A stretch of 42,902 nucleotides of DNA from the IMG/VR virus record IMGVR_UViG_3300042375_000563, positions 1 through 42,902 of that record; one strand, written 5' to 3'. The DNA comes from a virus. The position numbers and the translations under genes were made by a program. Under the pieces are notes generated by a model. The model was not told the origin of the DNA. It ran no database searches and saw only the letters and a program-made list of their open reading frames with translations. Below, one piece after another: positions 7,126-15,990 of this stretch (within the stretch, counting starts at the first letter, position 1; each line of letters begins with the position of its first letter).

Positions 7126-7605
7126 TTAATCCTTGAACGAGGTAACGCGCTCAAACGCCACGCCGCTGTCTTTGTCTTCAAAGCGAGGCAGGTTCGGGTC
7201 GTTCTGCCCAGTCCATGCCACGTCCTGCAGAGTCTCAATATTTTCAAAGTCACGGTCGCGAATGCGCTCTTCAACATCGCGAGTTGAGCACTCGCAGAGC
7301 ATCAGGCCACCACGGCGGATTACCATGGTCTCCGTGCCTTCATAGCCCGGAAGCGGCGGCGGCACCATCTCTGGATGACGACTGGCTGGAACAGGCTGCC
7401 AACCGCGGATCATGCGGTCGGTCATGTTGTCGGGATCTGGCTCGTTCAGAGTCGATTCGCGAACCCAAGCATAGGTCATGCCGGAAGGAATCTTATCCTT
7501 CGGAACATACAGCTTGGAATTGAAGTGAGTTTCAGGACGCTTGCGCAGTCCTGTTTCACGGGATTCGGCGGCGCGTGTCGTGCTAATGCGTGAAGAACGA
7601 GCCAT
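7126..7605 (-). CDS. Conserved phage protein between scaffold and capsid genes
   Basis: 159 residues, hydrophilic, with an Arg/Ser-rich N-terminus, then KDKIPSGMTYAWVRESTLNEPD and GWQPVPASRHPEM, and a segment VIRRGGLMLCECSTRDVEERI with two nearby cysteines. Proteins of this form are often found between scaffold and capsid genes of podovirus-like phages, but no role is established. The gene starts two bases after the scaffold stop, with its ribosome site (AAGGGAG) inside the end of the scaffold gene, so the two are made together. It is the last gene before the terminator. Confidence 0.62.
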   Translation of the reverse strand: MARSSRISTTRAAESRETGLRKRPETHFNSKLYVPKDKIPSGMTYAWVRESTLNEPDPDNMTDRMIRGWQPVPASRHPEMVPPPLPGYEGTETMVIRRGGLMLCECSTRDVEERIRDRDFENIETLQDVAWTGQNDPNLPRFEDKDSGVAFERVTSFKD

Positions 7606-7607
7606 TG

Positions 7608-8645
7608 TTATGCTCCCTTACCTGATTTTGTCATGTGAATAGCGTAGTATTTTTCGGCCTCAAGATCCGTCATGCGCGACCCGTTTGGGTTGCGGTAGGC
7701 GCCCGACTGCCCCATCTGACGTGCCATTTGGCGCTGATCAGCGGAAAGCCTGACCATCTTTGAGGTCTTGGTGGGCTGCCCCGGAGCAGAACGCTGAACG
7801 GGCGCAACAGTCGAATCACGGCTCATTGGCGGTGCCTTCTTGGATGGGGTTGATGGCGCTGAGAACGCGTCAGGGAATTCCCGGCGCATGTGCCGATCAA
7901 TTTCCGTGAAGTACTCAACGCCGCCGATCTCGTCGTTACGATCCTCAGCGCGAAAGCGACGTTCTACGCGACGTGCGTAGGTGGTGGCCTCTTCGTGCAT
8001 TTCGGAATCAAAGTCCTCAGACTTAGGTTGGAACCAAGTGTTCTTCTGGATCCATCCTGCGGTACGAGGCTCCAACGATACCTGCTGGCGCTGCTGCTCT
8101 GCCGGGGCCGCTTGCTGAACAGGAGCGGGCCGAGCGGCCTTGTCCTGCTGCTCACGCTCCCAGTTAGTCACCGCTTCAAGGTCGTTCATTGTTTTGGTGA
8201 ACTGATATTGAAGATCGTCGATCTTCTCATTGTCCATCATAGAACGAGCTTCTGCGAGCTTCTGCTTCAGGTCCATTGCGGTGACGTTCAGGTTATTCCT
8301 GTAGTGCGTCATCATGGCCTGCTCAGACTGCTCACGCAGGTGCGATTCCTTCTGCAGGCGCACTTCCGCTTCCTGAGCGCGCCTTTCTGCATCGGCTGCC
8401 TTACGCGCTAATTCAGTAATGCGCTTATCAGCCGTGTGACGACGCTTGGGAGGCTCCTCTTCTTCAGGCTCCTCCTGCTCGGCAACCTCTTCGGGCTCTT
8501 CGAGTTGCTCTTCCTCGGCATCTTCAGACTCTTCGTCATCCTCAATCCGTTGCCCGAGATCGTCTTCTGTGATCTCAATATCAACGTCTTCGAGCCTGCT
8601 CTCGTCGTCGTATGGAATATCTTGCACTTCTGGGTCGTTAGACAT
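7608..8645 (-). CDS. Capsid scaffolding protein
   Basis: 345 residues. Residues 9-66 are extremely acidic (long Glu/Asp runs). A long predicted coiled coil rich in Ala, Glu, Gln and Arg follows (about 72-170), then a Gln/Pro-rich linker and a basic C-terminus with KMVRLSADQRQMARQMG. An acidic N-terminus, helical centre and basic C-terminal capsid-binding part is the usual build of phage scaffolds, which fill the procapsid and leave or are degraded before packaging. It lies between portal and capsid genes, as scaffolds do. AAGGAG stands six bases before the ATG. I see no protease domain in it. Confidence 0.72.
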   Translation of the reverse strand: MSNDPEVQDIPYDDESRLEDVDIEITEDDLGQRIEDDEESEDAEEEQLEEPEEVAEQEEPEEEEPPKRRHTADKRITELARKAADAERRAQEAEVRLQKESHLREQSEQAMMTHYRNNLNVTAMDLKQKLAEARSMMDNEKIDDLQYQFTKTMNDLEAVTNWEREQQDKAARPAPVQQAAPAEQQRQQVSLEPRTAGWIQKNTWFQPKSEDFDSEMHEEATTYARRVERRFRAEDRNDEIGGVEYFTEIDRHMRREFPDAFSAPSTPSKKAPPMSRDSTVAPVQRSAPGQPTKTSKMVRLSADQRQMARQMGQSGAYRNPNGSRMTDLEAEKYYAIHMTKSGKGA

Positions 8646-8655
8646 GCTCTACTCC

Positions 8656-9114
8656 TTAAAAGTTTCCAGCAAACTTACCGGACATAACGTCTTCCGGTCC
8701 GCTAATTACGGCCATCACACGGTCATCAGGCAGCAAAGCCATTGCGACACCGCGATAGGAAACCATCGTCGATTCGTAGCGCGGGATCAGGATCCAGTCG
8801 CCGACCTTGCACCAAGGGCCGGAGCGCTCGAACTTTTCGCCCTGATAGGCTTCCGGTCCAACAGCGCACACCAACGCAGACACCGAAGAATACTTGTCTT
8901 CAGCGCGCACTGTGTCCGGCAGATACAGCGTGACTTCCGTCCCGTCATCCTGCTTGATCGTCTTTAGCTCTTCTGGACGAACGTAGATCTTAACCGCCAC
9001 GAGATACCCTGCGGGCCGCATATCAAACGGACGGTCCGTCATGAAGGTGAACTCGTCGTCAATCAGCTTCTTGGCCAGAGCCTCTTCGTGCGGCTCGATG
9101 TTGCTCATACTCAT
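8656..9114 (-). CDS. GroES-like (Cpn10-fold) protein in the head-assembly cluster
   Basis: 152 residues. After a helical N-terminus (about 1-30) the rest follows the pattern of co-chaperonin GroES: AGYLVAVKIYV at the first strand, LPDTVRAEDKYSSVSALVCAVG, then CKVGDWILIPRYESTMV and a final DDRVMAVISGPEDV. The stretch between (EAYQGEKFERSGPW) would correspond to the mobile loop or an insertion. Phage co-chaperonins such as T4 gp31 and various cyanophage GroES help the host GroEL fold the capsid protein, and the position beside scaffold and capsid fits this. The fold is inferred from sequence pattern only. The ATG overlaps the previous stop (TAATG). Confidence 0.62.
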   Translation of the reverse strand: MSMSNIEPHEEALAKKLIDDEFTFMTDRPFDMRPAGYLVAVKIYVRPEELKTIKQDDGTEVTLYLPDTVRAEDKYSSVSALVCAVGPEAYQGEKFERSGPWCKVGDWILIPRYESTMVSYRGVAMALLPDDRVMAVISGPEDVMSGKFAGNF

Positions 9115-9395
9115 TAGTACATACTCCCTCTTTTTATTTCCGGTTTTTTATCTTCGTCTGGCTGCAGCATACGCTTGTACTCTTCGTTGATGGCTCCAAT
9201 CGCAGCCGTATAGGCGCGCACCAACGCATTACCCTCCAGAACCTGAAGGGCAATCTCTTCAGCCGTCAGCGCGGGGATGTGCTTGTCCCCATACGTTGAC
9301 GGCCTAAACCGGACATTTAAAGTGTATTCGCTGGCGCGGTCGCGCAGTTCCACTATGCGCTCAACTGCGCGGCGACCGAGTTCCTCGGCTGACAT
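9114..9395 (-). CDS. Small conserved phage protein in the head cluster
   Basis: 93 residues, mostly helical and charged. An N-terminal helix (SAEELGRRAVERIVELRDRA) leads to a short beta part (YTLNVRFRPSTYGDKHIP), then a helical stretch (TAEEIALQVLEGNALVRAYTAA) and a basic end. GGAGAGAG lies five bases before the ATG. The stop is shared with the start of the GroES-like gene, so both are translated together. I do not recognise the family. Confidence 0.6.
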   Translation of the reverse strand: MSAEELGRRAVERIVELRDRASEYTLNVRFRPSTYGDKHIPALTAEEIALQVLEGNALVRAYTAAIGAINEEYKRMLQPDEDKKPEIKRGSMY

Positions 9396-9470
9396 TCACT
9401 CTCTCCGGTAGTTTTTATAACTTCTTTTTTGCAGCGGTATGTTCTTTGACCACCTTCTGCGGAATTATTA
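9396..9470 (-). other. Short gap with a start-less coding-like stretch
   Basis: Between the Lys-Gly-Gly protein and the next gene, the minus strand reads IPQKVVKEHTAAKKKL then a stop, with no ATG, GTG or TTG ahead of it. It may be the remnant of a gene end or chance. The rest holds only the ribosome site for the 93-residue gene. Confidence 0.3.
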
Positions 9471-11198
9471 TTAGCCTCGTATCTTGTTCATAGCATGGGT
9501 GATGTTGCCCTCTGGCGTCATCATGCCCTTGCGGACCTTAGCAGCGCCGCCCTGAGCCTTCTTGATAGGCGCCTGACCCTTGCGCGTCTTTCCAGCGCCG
9601 CCGGCTGCATAGCCCATAGGATCGCCGCCGCCAGCCATCTGACGCGTTACCTTCGACGACTCCATGTCCATCGAACGCGCAGCCATTGGGCCACCGTTCA
9701 TTTTCTTGGCGGGCTTCATTGGCTTACCAATCGCTATCATGACAGCGAGGCCGCTCTTGGGAGGAGCCTTGGCCTTGCCACCCTTGGCATAGCCTCCGAG
9801 CGCCATCTCTAAATTGCTCGCTGCGCTTGAAGGGTTGTAATTCTTTTTTGCCTTAGCACGCTTGGTTTCCGCCGCCGCTTTGTTTGCCAGCCGCGCTCTT
9901 TCTGCTCCGCCAGCGCCAGCATTAGCGGCTTCAAAAAATGCATCGATACCGCCAAGACCGCGGTCAATAGCGCTTTTAGCCTTAGAGAGCGCGGGCGCGG
10001 CATTTTGAAATCCCATCCGGCCCGGCGCAGCAGCTGCACGAGGCGCTGGTGCAGCCGCACGAGGTGCCGGCGCAGCCTCACGAGGCGCTGGTGCAGCCTT
10101 ACGAGCCTCAGGCGCAGCCGCACGAGGTGCTGGCGCGGCCTCACGAGGTGCCGGCGCAGCCGCAGCCGGACGAGCCGCAGGCGTCTCACCCTTTAACTGG
10201 GTGCCGTAGCTGCCGCCGTTCCAAGAGAACGTTTTATCGCCGCGCTCTCTAGCCGCTCCAAACGCCTGATTAAACGACTGCTTCTTCGGAGCCGTTTCTT
10301 CCATTTCGCGCTTTTGCGTGGCTGCAAGGTTGCGAGCCTGCATCACCTTCGTTTCAAGATCATCTTTTACGGCAGGACGCATGGACCGGGTCATTGACTC
10401 CAGCCCTTCCATGTCGACGCTAACAGGTTTGACTTTGCCGCCCTTCCTCATGCCGCCCATCTCAGTGGCCAGCTTACGCGCGGTGTCAGACGCCGTCTGA
10501 ACCTTGCCGCCGTTTTTAAATTGCCTGCCATAACCAACACCAATCGAGCGACCGGGGCCTTTGCCGAAAGATGCGCGACCCTCGCCGACATCGACTGTCG
10601 GACCGGTATAACCAGCCGTACTACGGATTCCCAGCGGAGGAGCGCGCTTCACGGTTGGACGCGGAGCAACTGGAGCATAGGGAACGCTGCCACTACCGCC
10701 GCCTGCCTGCATACCGGAACCCATAGATTCGCCCGCGTTGCTTCCCATTGGCGGCATATTATAGCTTACGTTCTGGGGGATATATCTATTACCGGTGACC
10801 TTGATTTCATTCTCTCCAACGTTGCCGCCGTCAGCGTACCTGCCGGCCTTACCGCCCTTGGCCATCTTCATCTTGCGCATCTCAGCGCCTTCCATCTTCG
10901 ACATGCGATTGCCGCTATCAACCGCATCGCGGGCCGACGGCATCTTCTTCTTCTTGTCCAGCATGTCCATGAAGCGGCTTTCGTCGGCCTCCATCTTCGA
11001 CATGCGGTTTCCCGAAGCGACGCTGTCACCCGGCATTGGCATCTTCTTCACTGCGCCACCAACCTTATAGGTCGGGATCGGACGGGCGTTTGCGCGCTGC
11101 TGAAGCGCCTTCGCACCGTTCGGCTGGTTCGGCATGGGCTCAGCAACCGCCGAGCCGAAAATCGCACGGGCCTTGGCGCGCAGGTCAGTATTCTTCAT
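9471..11198 (-). CDS. Large low-complexity protein with many Lys-Gly-Gly motifs, probably virion-associated
   Basis: 575 residues, strongly basic, with little predicted fold. Short KGG or NGG motifs recur along the chain (YKVGGAVKK, MAKGGKAGRYADGG, FKNGGKVQ, MRKGGKVKP, YAKGGKAKA, MNGGPMA, AQGGAAKVRKG). Residues around 340-400 form an Ala/Pro/Arg repeat of PAPREAA and PAPRAAA units. The segments PGDSVASGNRMSKME and SARDAVDSGNRMSKME are an internal duplication. The gene follows the portal gene with an ATGA overlap and a GGAGG ribosome site. I do not recognise the function. Similar Gly-Gly motifs are found in two other probable virion proteins here, so a disordered DNA- or capsid-associated protein is possible. 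Confidence 0.6.
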   Translation of the reverse strand: MKNTDLRAKARAIFGSAVAEPMPNQPNGAKALQQRANARPIPTYKVGGAVKKMPMPGDSVASGNRMSKMEADESRFMDMLDKKKKMPSARDAVDSGNRMSKMEGAEMRKMKMAKGGKAGRYADGGNVGENEIKVTGNRYIPQNVSYNMPPMGSNAGESMGSGMQAGGGSGSVPYAPVAPRPTVKRAPPLGIRSTAGYTGPTVDVGEGRASFGKGPGRSIGVGYGRQFKNGGKVQTASDTARKLATEMGGMRKGGKVKPVSVDMEGLESMTRSMRPAVKDDLETKVMQARNLAATQKREMEETAPKKQSFNQAFGAARERGDKTFSWNGGSYGTQLKGETPAARPAAAAPAPREAAPAPRAAAPEARKAAPAPREAAPAPRAAAPAPRAAAAPGRMGFQNAAPALSKAKSAIDRGLGGIDAFFEAANAGAGGAERARLANKAAAETKRAKAKKNYNPSSAASNLEMALGGYAKGGKAKAPPKSGLAVMIAIGKPMKPAKKMNGGPMAARSMDMESSKVTRQMAGGGDPMGYAAGGAGKTRKGQAPIKKAQGGAAKVRKGMMTPEGNITHAMNKIRG

Positions 11199-13543
11199 TG
11201 AAAACCTCCAATGTTCCGCATGGCTTCTGACTGCAGCTTCATTGCGGCAATCTTTTCTCGTGATGTACGGTTTGCTGCGTCAGTCTGCGCTTCCATCTGC
11301 GCTTTTGCAATCTCAACTTCAGCGTCGCGCCGGCTGTCAGCATCCCGGAGCTGCAGCTTCTGCATCTCAACCTGCGCCATCTGATCAACTTCAGGCTGCG
11401 GCTTATACGATGGCGCCAACTGCTGCATGGCCTTCGCCACCATGACCGCAATCTGGTTTTCCATTTCCGGCGGCATCGGCATACCCGGAGGCGGTAGCGG
11501 CTGGCCAATCATCTGCTCGACCTGCTGGCGCATCTTCAGCGCCAAGTGCTCATTGATGTGCGCCTGAAGCGCCGGATTGTCCTGCGCAATCGGCGCGTGT
11601 GCCGCGATGTGCGCGTCGTGATCCTGATACGCGCCAGCAATCAACGGCATGCCCACAATCGCGTTCTGATTCTCCGTCAGCGGATCCAGCGGCATTGGCT
11701 TCGCGCGCTCAGGCGCCAACAGCAATTCAATCTTCTCATCAGGAACGCCCATCTCGACATACATCTGCCGATACGCTTCCCGCAGATTGTGCTGGTCCGG
11801 CTGCTGCGTCGCAAACCGCAGCAACGCCTCAGCCCGCATCATCCGCTGAGCCGACGACGAAATGTTCGGATCTGATACCGGGATAACGTCGATGTTGTTC
11901 GAGAAATCCTCACGCATGATCGCAGCCATGCCGCCGCGGACCGGGAACGGATACGGCTCATCGGGCAGGTATTTACCAAACAGGCCGGCAATCAACTTCA
12001 GTTCGCGACTGAACGCCCTGTGGCACCGCTTCAGGGTCGCCGACTGCAATCGGGTCGCAGCCTCCATCAGCGCCACCGTCGTGCCTACCGGCGCATCCTG
12101 ACGCCCCTCACCAACGGCTATCTCAGCGGTGTTTGCCAGATTCCGTGCGCCCTCATACGTCTCCTGCAGCAACTGCAGCGACACCTGCGATGGCTCCTTG
12201 TAGGGCATCGTCATAATCGCGTTCTGAATTGGCAGCCCGCCCGTGTCTATTTCGCGGAACTCCGTCGGGCCGATCCCGATGTTGTTATCGTCCAGCCGCA
12301 TACCCTTGACGCGCAAGCCGCCCGGGAAGTTATTCAGCGTGCCGGCGTCAATCAACTGACGGCGGATCGACGTTGCCGTCTTCGCCGAGTTCCCCAGCAA
12401 GTGCGCATAGCCCAGACCGTAGAACCCAACGCCCGGCATGAACTTATAGTGCGTGAACAGATCCTTGCGCTGAAACGTCGGGTCCGCCTCGTCGTAATTG
12501 CGATAGATCGACAGAACCTTCCGCGCACCCTCTTCAATCGTCACGATATACGGCAACGGTATTCCGTCATCGTTCTCAAACCCCGAGAGGTTCAAATCCG
12601 CGTACACCTCGTAAATCTTATACTCTTCGGTTCCCTCAGCGCCCGGCTCTACGCCCTGAACGCCGTCAACCTGCGCCTGAATCGGCGTCTGCTCGCTGCC
12701 GTCGTCCTGCGGATCACCCACATCAACGTCCCGGTAAACCTTGGCCAACTGCGCCAGACGGAAATTCCGGCGCGTCATCGACGTTATGTGGCAGAACCGC
12801 GGCGAGGTCGCCAAATCCGTCGTGCCATACGACGCAATAAAATTATCCGGCAGCACAAAGCGACTTACCGGACGACCCAACAGCCGATCCTGATACGTCT
12901 TCTTAAACGTCGAACCCACCAGCGGCAGCCAGAACAGCATCTGGTCAAATTCTTCGTAGAACTCCGGCGCCAATTCCGTCAGATACAGGTTCATGAACTG
13001 CTGAACCCGCGACGCCTGCGCATCCAACTGCTCGTTCGCAACGCCAATCACCTGCGTCTTCACTGGACCCGCCGCCGGCAGCAACTCGCCAGCGGCCACA
13101 GCCTGCCAACGAATTACAGCTTCCGCCATCAGCGGGTCATACACACCGCATGCGCCCTTGAACGGCATCGTGCGCTCTTCAATCTTCAGACCCATGAGCT
13201 TAATGCCCTCGGTCATCGTCGCTTCCCAGTCGCCTCGCGACTGACGGTCTTCCTCGACGCCGCTCAGCAGCATCTCGCCCAGCGCATTCATGTCCATGTC
13301 GTCCATGTACAGCGCTAAGTTCGCGTCAAACGCAGCCTCCTCCGGGAGATCCTCCTGAGGCTCAAAATCAATCTCGACCCCGCCGTCGTCCATCTCCGTG
13401 AATTCGGCGCCGTCCAACATCGCAGGACCAGCGTCCTCGATCTCGATGTCAGCGCCCTCCGACGGCATGTCCAATTCAATGCCGCCAATACCCTCAAACG
13501 CAGGGCGGAGCGTGTCTTCTATTGTGGTCGGTCTGCGAGCCAT
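11195..13543 (-). CDS. Portal protein (P22-type)
   Basis: 782 residues, close to the length of large P22-type portals. An acidic N-terminal tail (about 20-75) leads into the core: RGDWEATMTEGIKLMGLKIEE, then FKGACGVYDPLMAEAVIRWQA and LPLVGSTFKKTYQDRL, and a stem/wing region with VLPDNFIASYGTTDLA. The C-terminal 120 residues are Gln/Met/Ala-rich, with a Pro-rich hinge (PLPPPGMPMPPEME) and a long coiled coil, like the barrel of P22 portal. Twelve copies would form the ring through which terminase pumps DNA. The gene lies eight bases after terL with a GGTAGGA ribosome site. The C-terminal end overlaps the next start by four bases. Confidence 0.86.
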   Translation of the reverse strand: MARRPTTIEDTLRPAFEGIGGIELDMPSEGADIEIEDAGPAMLDGAEFTEMDDGGVEIDFEPQEDLPEEAAFDANLALYMDDMDMNALGEMLLSGVEEDRQSRGDWEATMTEGIKLMGLKIEERTMPFKGACGVYDPLMAEAVIRWQAVAAGELLPAAGPVKTQVIGVANEQLDAQASRVQQFMNLYLTELAPEFYEEFDQMLFWLPLVGSTFKKTYQDRLLGRPVSRFVLPDNFIASYGTTDLATSPRFCHITSMTRRNFRLAQLAKVYRDVDVGDPQDDGSEQTPIQAQVDGVQGVEPGAEGTEEYKIYEVYADLNLSGFENDDGIPLPYIVTIEEGARKVLSIYRNYDEADPTFQRKDLFTHYKFMPGVGFYGLGYAHLLGNSAKTATSIRRQLIDAGTLNNFPGGLRVKGMRLDDNNIGIGPTEFREIDTGGLPIQNAIMTMPYKEPSQVSLQLLQETYEGARNLANTAEIAVGEGRQDAPVGTTVALMEAATRLQSATLKRCHRAFSRELKLIAGLFGKYLPDEPYPFPVRGGMAAIMREDFSNNIDVIPVSDPNISSSAQRMMRAEALLRFATQQPDQHNLREAYRQMYVEMGVPDEKIELLLAPERAKPMPLDPLTENQNAIVGMPLIAGAYQDHDAHIAAHAPIAQDNPALQAHINEHLALKMRQQVEQMIGQPLPPPGMPMPPEMENQIAVMVAKAMQQLAPSYKPQPEVDQMAQVEMQKLQLRDADSRRDAEVEIAKAQMEAQTDAANRTSREKIAAMKLQSEAMRNIGGFQ

Positions 13544-13551
13544 GATCGTTC

Positions 13552-15087
13552 CTACCAGTAAAACTCAACACGCTCAAGCGGCGTATCATACTTCGCTTCA
13601 TACGGATCCTCCGTATTCTGAACCCAGCCCGATTGTTTAATCCGCAAAAACGCCATCGTCATCGTATCAACCCAGTCCCGCGAATCCGCCGCGGGAAACT
13701 TCACGCACTGCTCCATAAAATCCTGCGCCCACGGACGCAACTGATCCTGCGAATTCTTCATCGTCGGCAGCCACACCCTGCCGTTCTCAATCAGATCCGT
13801 CACCAGCCGAACCCGCGCAATCTTGTCGCCAAACTTATCCGGATTAAACGGCGTCGCCACAATCCCAGCACGACCCAGATCCTGTATCAGCATCTGACCA
13901 TTCGCCTTTGCCTCAACCAACACCGTGTCCGGCGCCCGCTCCCGTGATGGCTTGATCGGTAGCTTGTAGTTATCGTCCCGATAGTCCGTCGCCATACGCT
14001 GACACATCCGGCGCAGCACAGGCCACTCCGCACGATCCCGCCACGCACTCAACAGAATAATATTCGGAATCCCCGTGTCGTCGTCAAACACACCCCACGT
14101 CGTCGACGCACTAAACGCCGATGTCTTGTTCGCCGTCAGCGCCGTGTCCCATGCCTGCAGAACATACTTCACCTTCGGCGGCTCAGGCGACCGCCACCAC
14201 TTAAACCACTTCTGATCAATGATCCCACCGTCATCAACGACCGGGTTCTGCTGATACAACGACGACCAAATGCGACTCGTCGTGGAAGGCTGGCGGCGGA
14301 TATTCTCGAGTTCCTCTTCCGGGAACTGCTCCGGCCACAGTGCATCCCCGGGCTTGCGCCCCAGAATGTCCTTATCCACCGCCAGCGCGGGCAAAATCAC
14401 CCGCTCCCACTTCTCACCCTGACCGTCACGCTCAGCCTGATCCAAGCGACCCATGTGGTCGCCCAAATGCCAACGCGTGCCAATCAGAACAATCGGCGTG
14501 TCCTTGTTCTTACGACGCGTAAAAAAATCAGCGCCGTACCAAGCCCATAATTTATTCCGCTCACTCTCCGATTCCGCCGCCTGAATCCCCGAAAGCAAAT
14601 CGTCCCCAATCAATATGTCCCCACGACGACCCGTCACGTTCGCACCAACCGCCGTCGCGTGATAACCACCCGCCTCCGTCGTCATCCACTCCCCAGCCGC
14701 CGTCTTGTCCGGATTAATCCCAACACCCGGAAACAGCCGGCGGTGCTCATCGCCCTTGATGACGTTGCGAACCTTCAAACCAAACGAATCCGATAACTCC
14801 TGCTTGTGCGTACTAAAGATCACGTTCTTCGTCGGGTTCTTCGCCAAATAATACGCCGGGAAATAGTGCGATGCCGCAAACGACTTCCCATGACCCGGTG
14901 GCATGCTGATCATCAACCGCTTGATCTCGCCACGCGCAACCGCGTCCAGCTTATCACACACCAACTTCAAATGCGGCGGCGGCACCAGCCCGCTCACATA
15001 CTCAACATACTTCGCAAACGATGCCATCGCCTCCTCGCGGCGAACCAACTCCAGCAGCAAGTCCTCAAACTGCAGATCGTCGCTCAC
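13552..15087 (-). CDS. terL: Terminase large subunit
   Basis: 511 residues, the usual size. The N-terminal ATPase shows Walker A MPPGHGKS (62-69), Walker B ILIGDD (158-163) and a motif III-like IVLIGTRWH (199-207). The C-terminal RNase H-like nuclease shows QAWDTA (D314), VEAKANG (E392) and DWVDTMTMAF (D471/D474), which match the metal-binding acidic residues of terminase nucleases. The enzyme docks on the portal, pumps DNA into the procapsid and cuts the concatemer. The start is a GTG that overlaps the terS stop (GTGA). All key residues are present. Sequence alone does not tell me whether it is a headful or site-specific cutter. Confidence 0.95.
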   Translation of the reverse strand: MSDDLQFEDLLLELVRREEAMASFAKYVEYVSGLVPPPHLKLVCDKLDAVARGEIKRLMISMPPGHGKSFAASHYFPAYYLAKNPTKNVIFSTHKQELSDSFGLKVRNVIKGDEHRRLFPGVGINPDKTAAGEWMTTEAGGYHATAVGANVTGRRGDILIGDDLLSGIQAAESESERNKLWAWYGADFFTRRKNKDTPIVLIGTRWHLGDHMGRLDQAERDGQGEKWERVILPALAVDKDILGRKPGDALWPEQFPEEELENIRRQPSTTSRIWSSLYQQNPVVDDGGIIDQKWFKWWRSPEPPKVKYVLQAWDTALTANKTSAFSASTTWGVFDDDTGIPNIILLSAWRDRAEWPVLRRMCQRMATDYRDDNYKLPIKPSRERAPDTVLVEAKANGQMLIQDLGRAGIVATPFNPDKFGDKIARVRLVTDLIENGRVWLPTMKNSQDQLRPWAQDFMEQCVKFPAADSRDWVDTMTMAFLRIKQSGWVQNTEDPYEAKYDTPLERVEFYW

Positions 15088-15590
15088 TCTCCCAGAACCT
15101 CGCGGTTCACACTCGCCTCAATCACATTCACCGGCCTCGCCCGATCCGCAACCATCGCCCGCAACGTCGCCAAATCTAACTCCTTCGCACTCACCGTGTG
15201 ATTCACATTCACCGTCTGATCCAACATCCCCAGCAACTGCGCCTGCGCCTTCACAGCGTTAATCGCACTCGGATACGCACCCGCACCCATCGCCGCCTGA
15301 ACCACAGCCTGTAACTCGTCCAAAAACAAATCACGCGTGTAATCACGACGCTCCGTCAAAAACCCCTCTGACTCAGCCTCCATAATCAAACGCTGAACCT
15401 CAGGCCGAGCCAACTGCCGAGACGCAACCACAGACATGTTCAACTCAGGACTCGTAATCCCAGCCCGGACGCACGCAATCTCAGCAGCATTCGCCTTCTT
15501 TAATCCACGCTGCTCAGCATACACGCGCGCAAAAATAACGTCCCGCTCAGCAGGCGTCACCGTCGCTAATGCACCCAGTTCGTCAAACAT
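15084..15590 (-). CDS. terS: Terminase small subunit
   Basis: 168 residues from the ATG at 15590, which has AGGGG nine bases upstream. A GTG at 15596 is in frame but too near the ribosome site. The N-terminal part (about 1-65) is a helical DNA-binding-type domain (VTPAERDVIFARVYAEQRGLKKANAAEIACVRAG), followed by a long helical oligomerisation part (RDLFLDELQAVVQAAMGAG) and a C-terminal tail. It recognises the packaging site and delivers DNA to TerL. The call rests on size, helical layout, and overlap with terL. It is the first gene of the leftward late operon. Confidence 0.75.
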   Translation of the reverse strand: MFDELGALATVTPAERDVIFARVYAEQRGLKKANAAEIACVRAGITSPELNMSVVASRQLARPEVQRLIMEAESEGFLTERRDYTRDLFLDELQAVVQAAMGAGAYPSAINAVKAQAQLLGMLDQTVNVNHTVSAKELDLATLRAMVADRARPVNVIEASVNREVLGE

Positions 15591-15606
15591 AATCACACAC
15601 CCCTGT

Positions 15607-15635
15607 AATGTCAGCTAACATAATCAACCTGTCAA
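15607..15635 (-). promoter_or_regulatory. Possible promoter of the terminase operon
   Basis: On the minus strand a consensus TTGACA (15635-15630) lies 40 bases before the terS start; 17 bases on, GACATT is a weak -10 match (3 of 6). The perfect -35, the position and the same hexamer at other unit starts argue for it, while the poor -10 argues against. A phage activator could make up for it. Confidence 0.35.
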
Positions 15636-15914
15636 GCCGGAGCAATAAAATAAACATAATGGAACCGCCGATAAAAACAAAGGGGGGTCTTTTAGGGGGT
15701 AGGGGTGTTTAATAAAGGGGATGAAATTCTGAGGAAAATTTAAGGGAGAGTGGGTATATATGTATGAGAGGCGGGGCCTCGCCGGGCAAAGTGGGTGGGT
15801 GGGGGTCGCTGGTAGCCGCCGGACGGGCTGGGGCTGGCGATCCGGCCCGGGCAATGATGATGCATCGCCGACAACGTATGCGCAGCGTTACGGGCTGGCT
15901 GCTGACGTTTCTTG
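15636..15914. other. Divergent intergenic region, no gene seen
   Basis: This stretch separates the leftward late operon from the rightward early genes. It holds A/G-rich tracts on the plus strand (around 15670-15770), an alternating TATATATG and a G+C-rich part with GGCGGGGCCTCGCC. No frame with a ribosome site is seen on either strand. Confidence 0.5.
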
Positions 15915-15943
15915 TTGACACTACGGTTGACGGGCCTTAATGG
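15915..15943 (+). promoter_or_regulatory. Possible early promoter, TTGACA-17-TAATGG
   Basis: A consensus TTGACA at 15915-15920 is followed after 17 bases by TAATGG. The form TTGACA-17-TAAT is the same as in the capsid promoter on the other strand at 7039. It is 47 bases upstream of the first rightward gene. The -10 hexamer is weak. Confidence 0.42.
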
Positions 15944-15990
15944 CGATGAGGCGGCACCGAGCCGCACCGAGTGGAAAAGGAACCGAGAAA

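Noticed and set aside
9396-9470. A 16-codon coding-like stretch before the 93-residue gene
   Set aside because: No usable start codon and too short to support as a gene.
12020-13318. 432-codon plus-strand frame inside the portal gene
   Set aside because: Arg/Leu/Gln-rich shadow of the G+C-rich portal gene; no ribosome site and no recognisable pattern.
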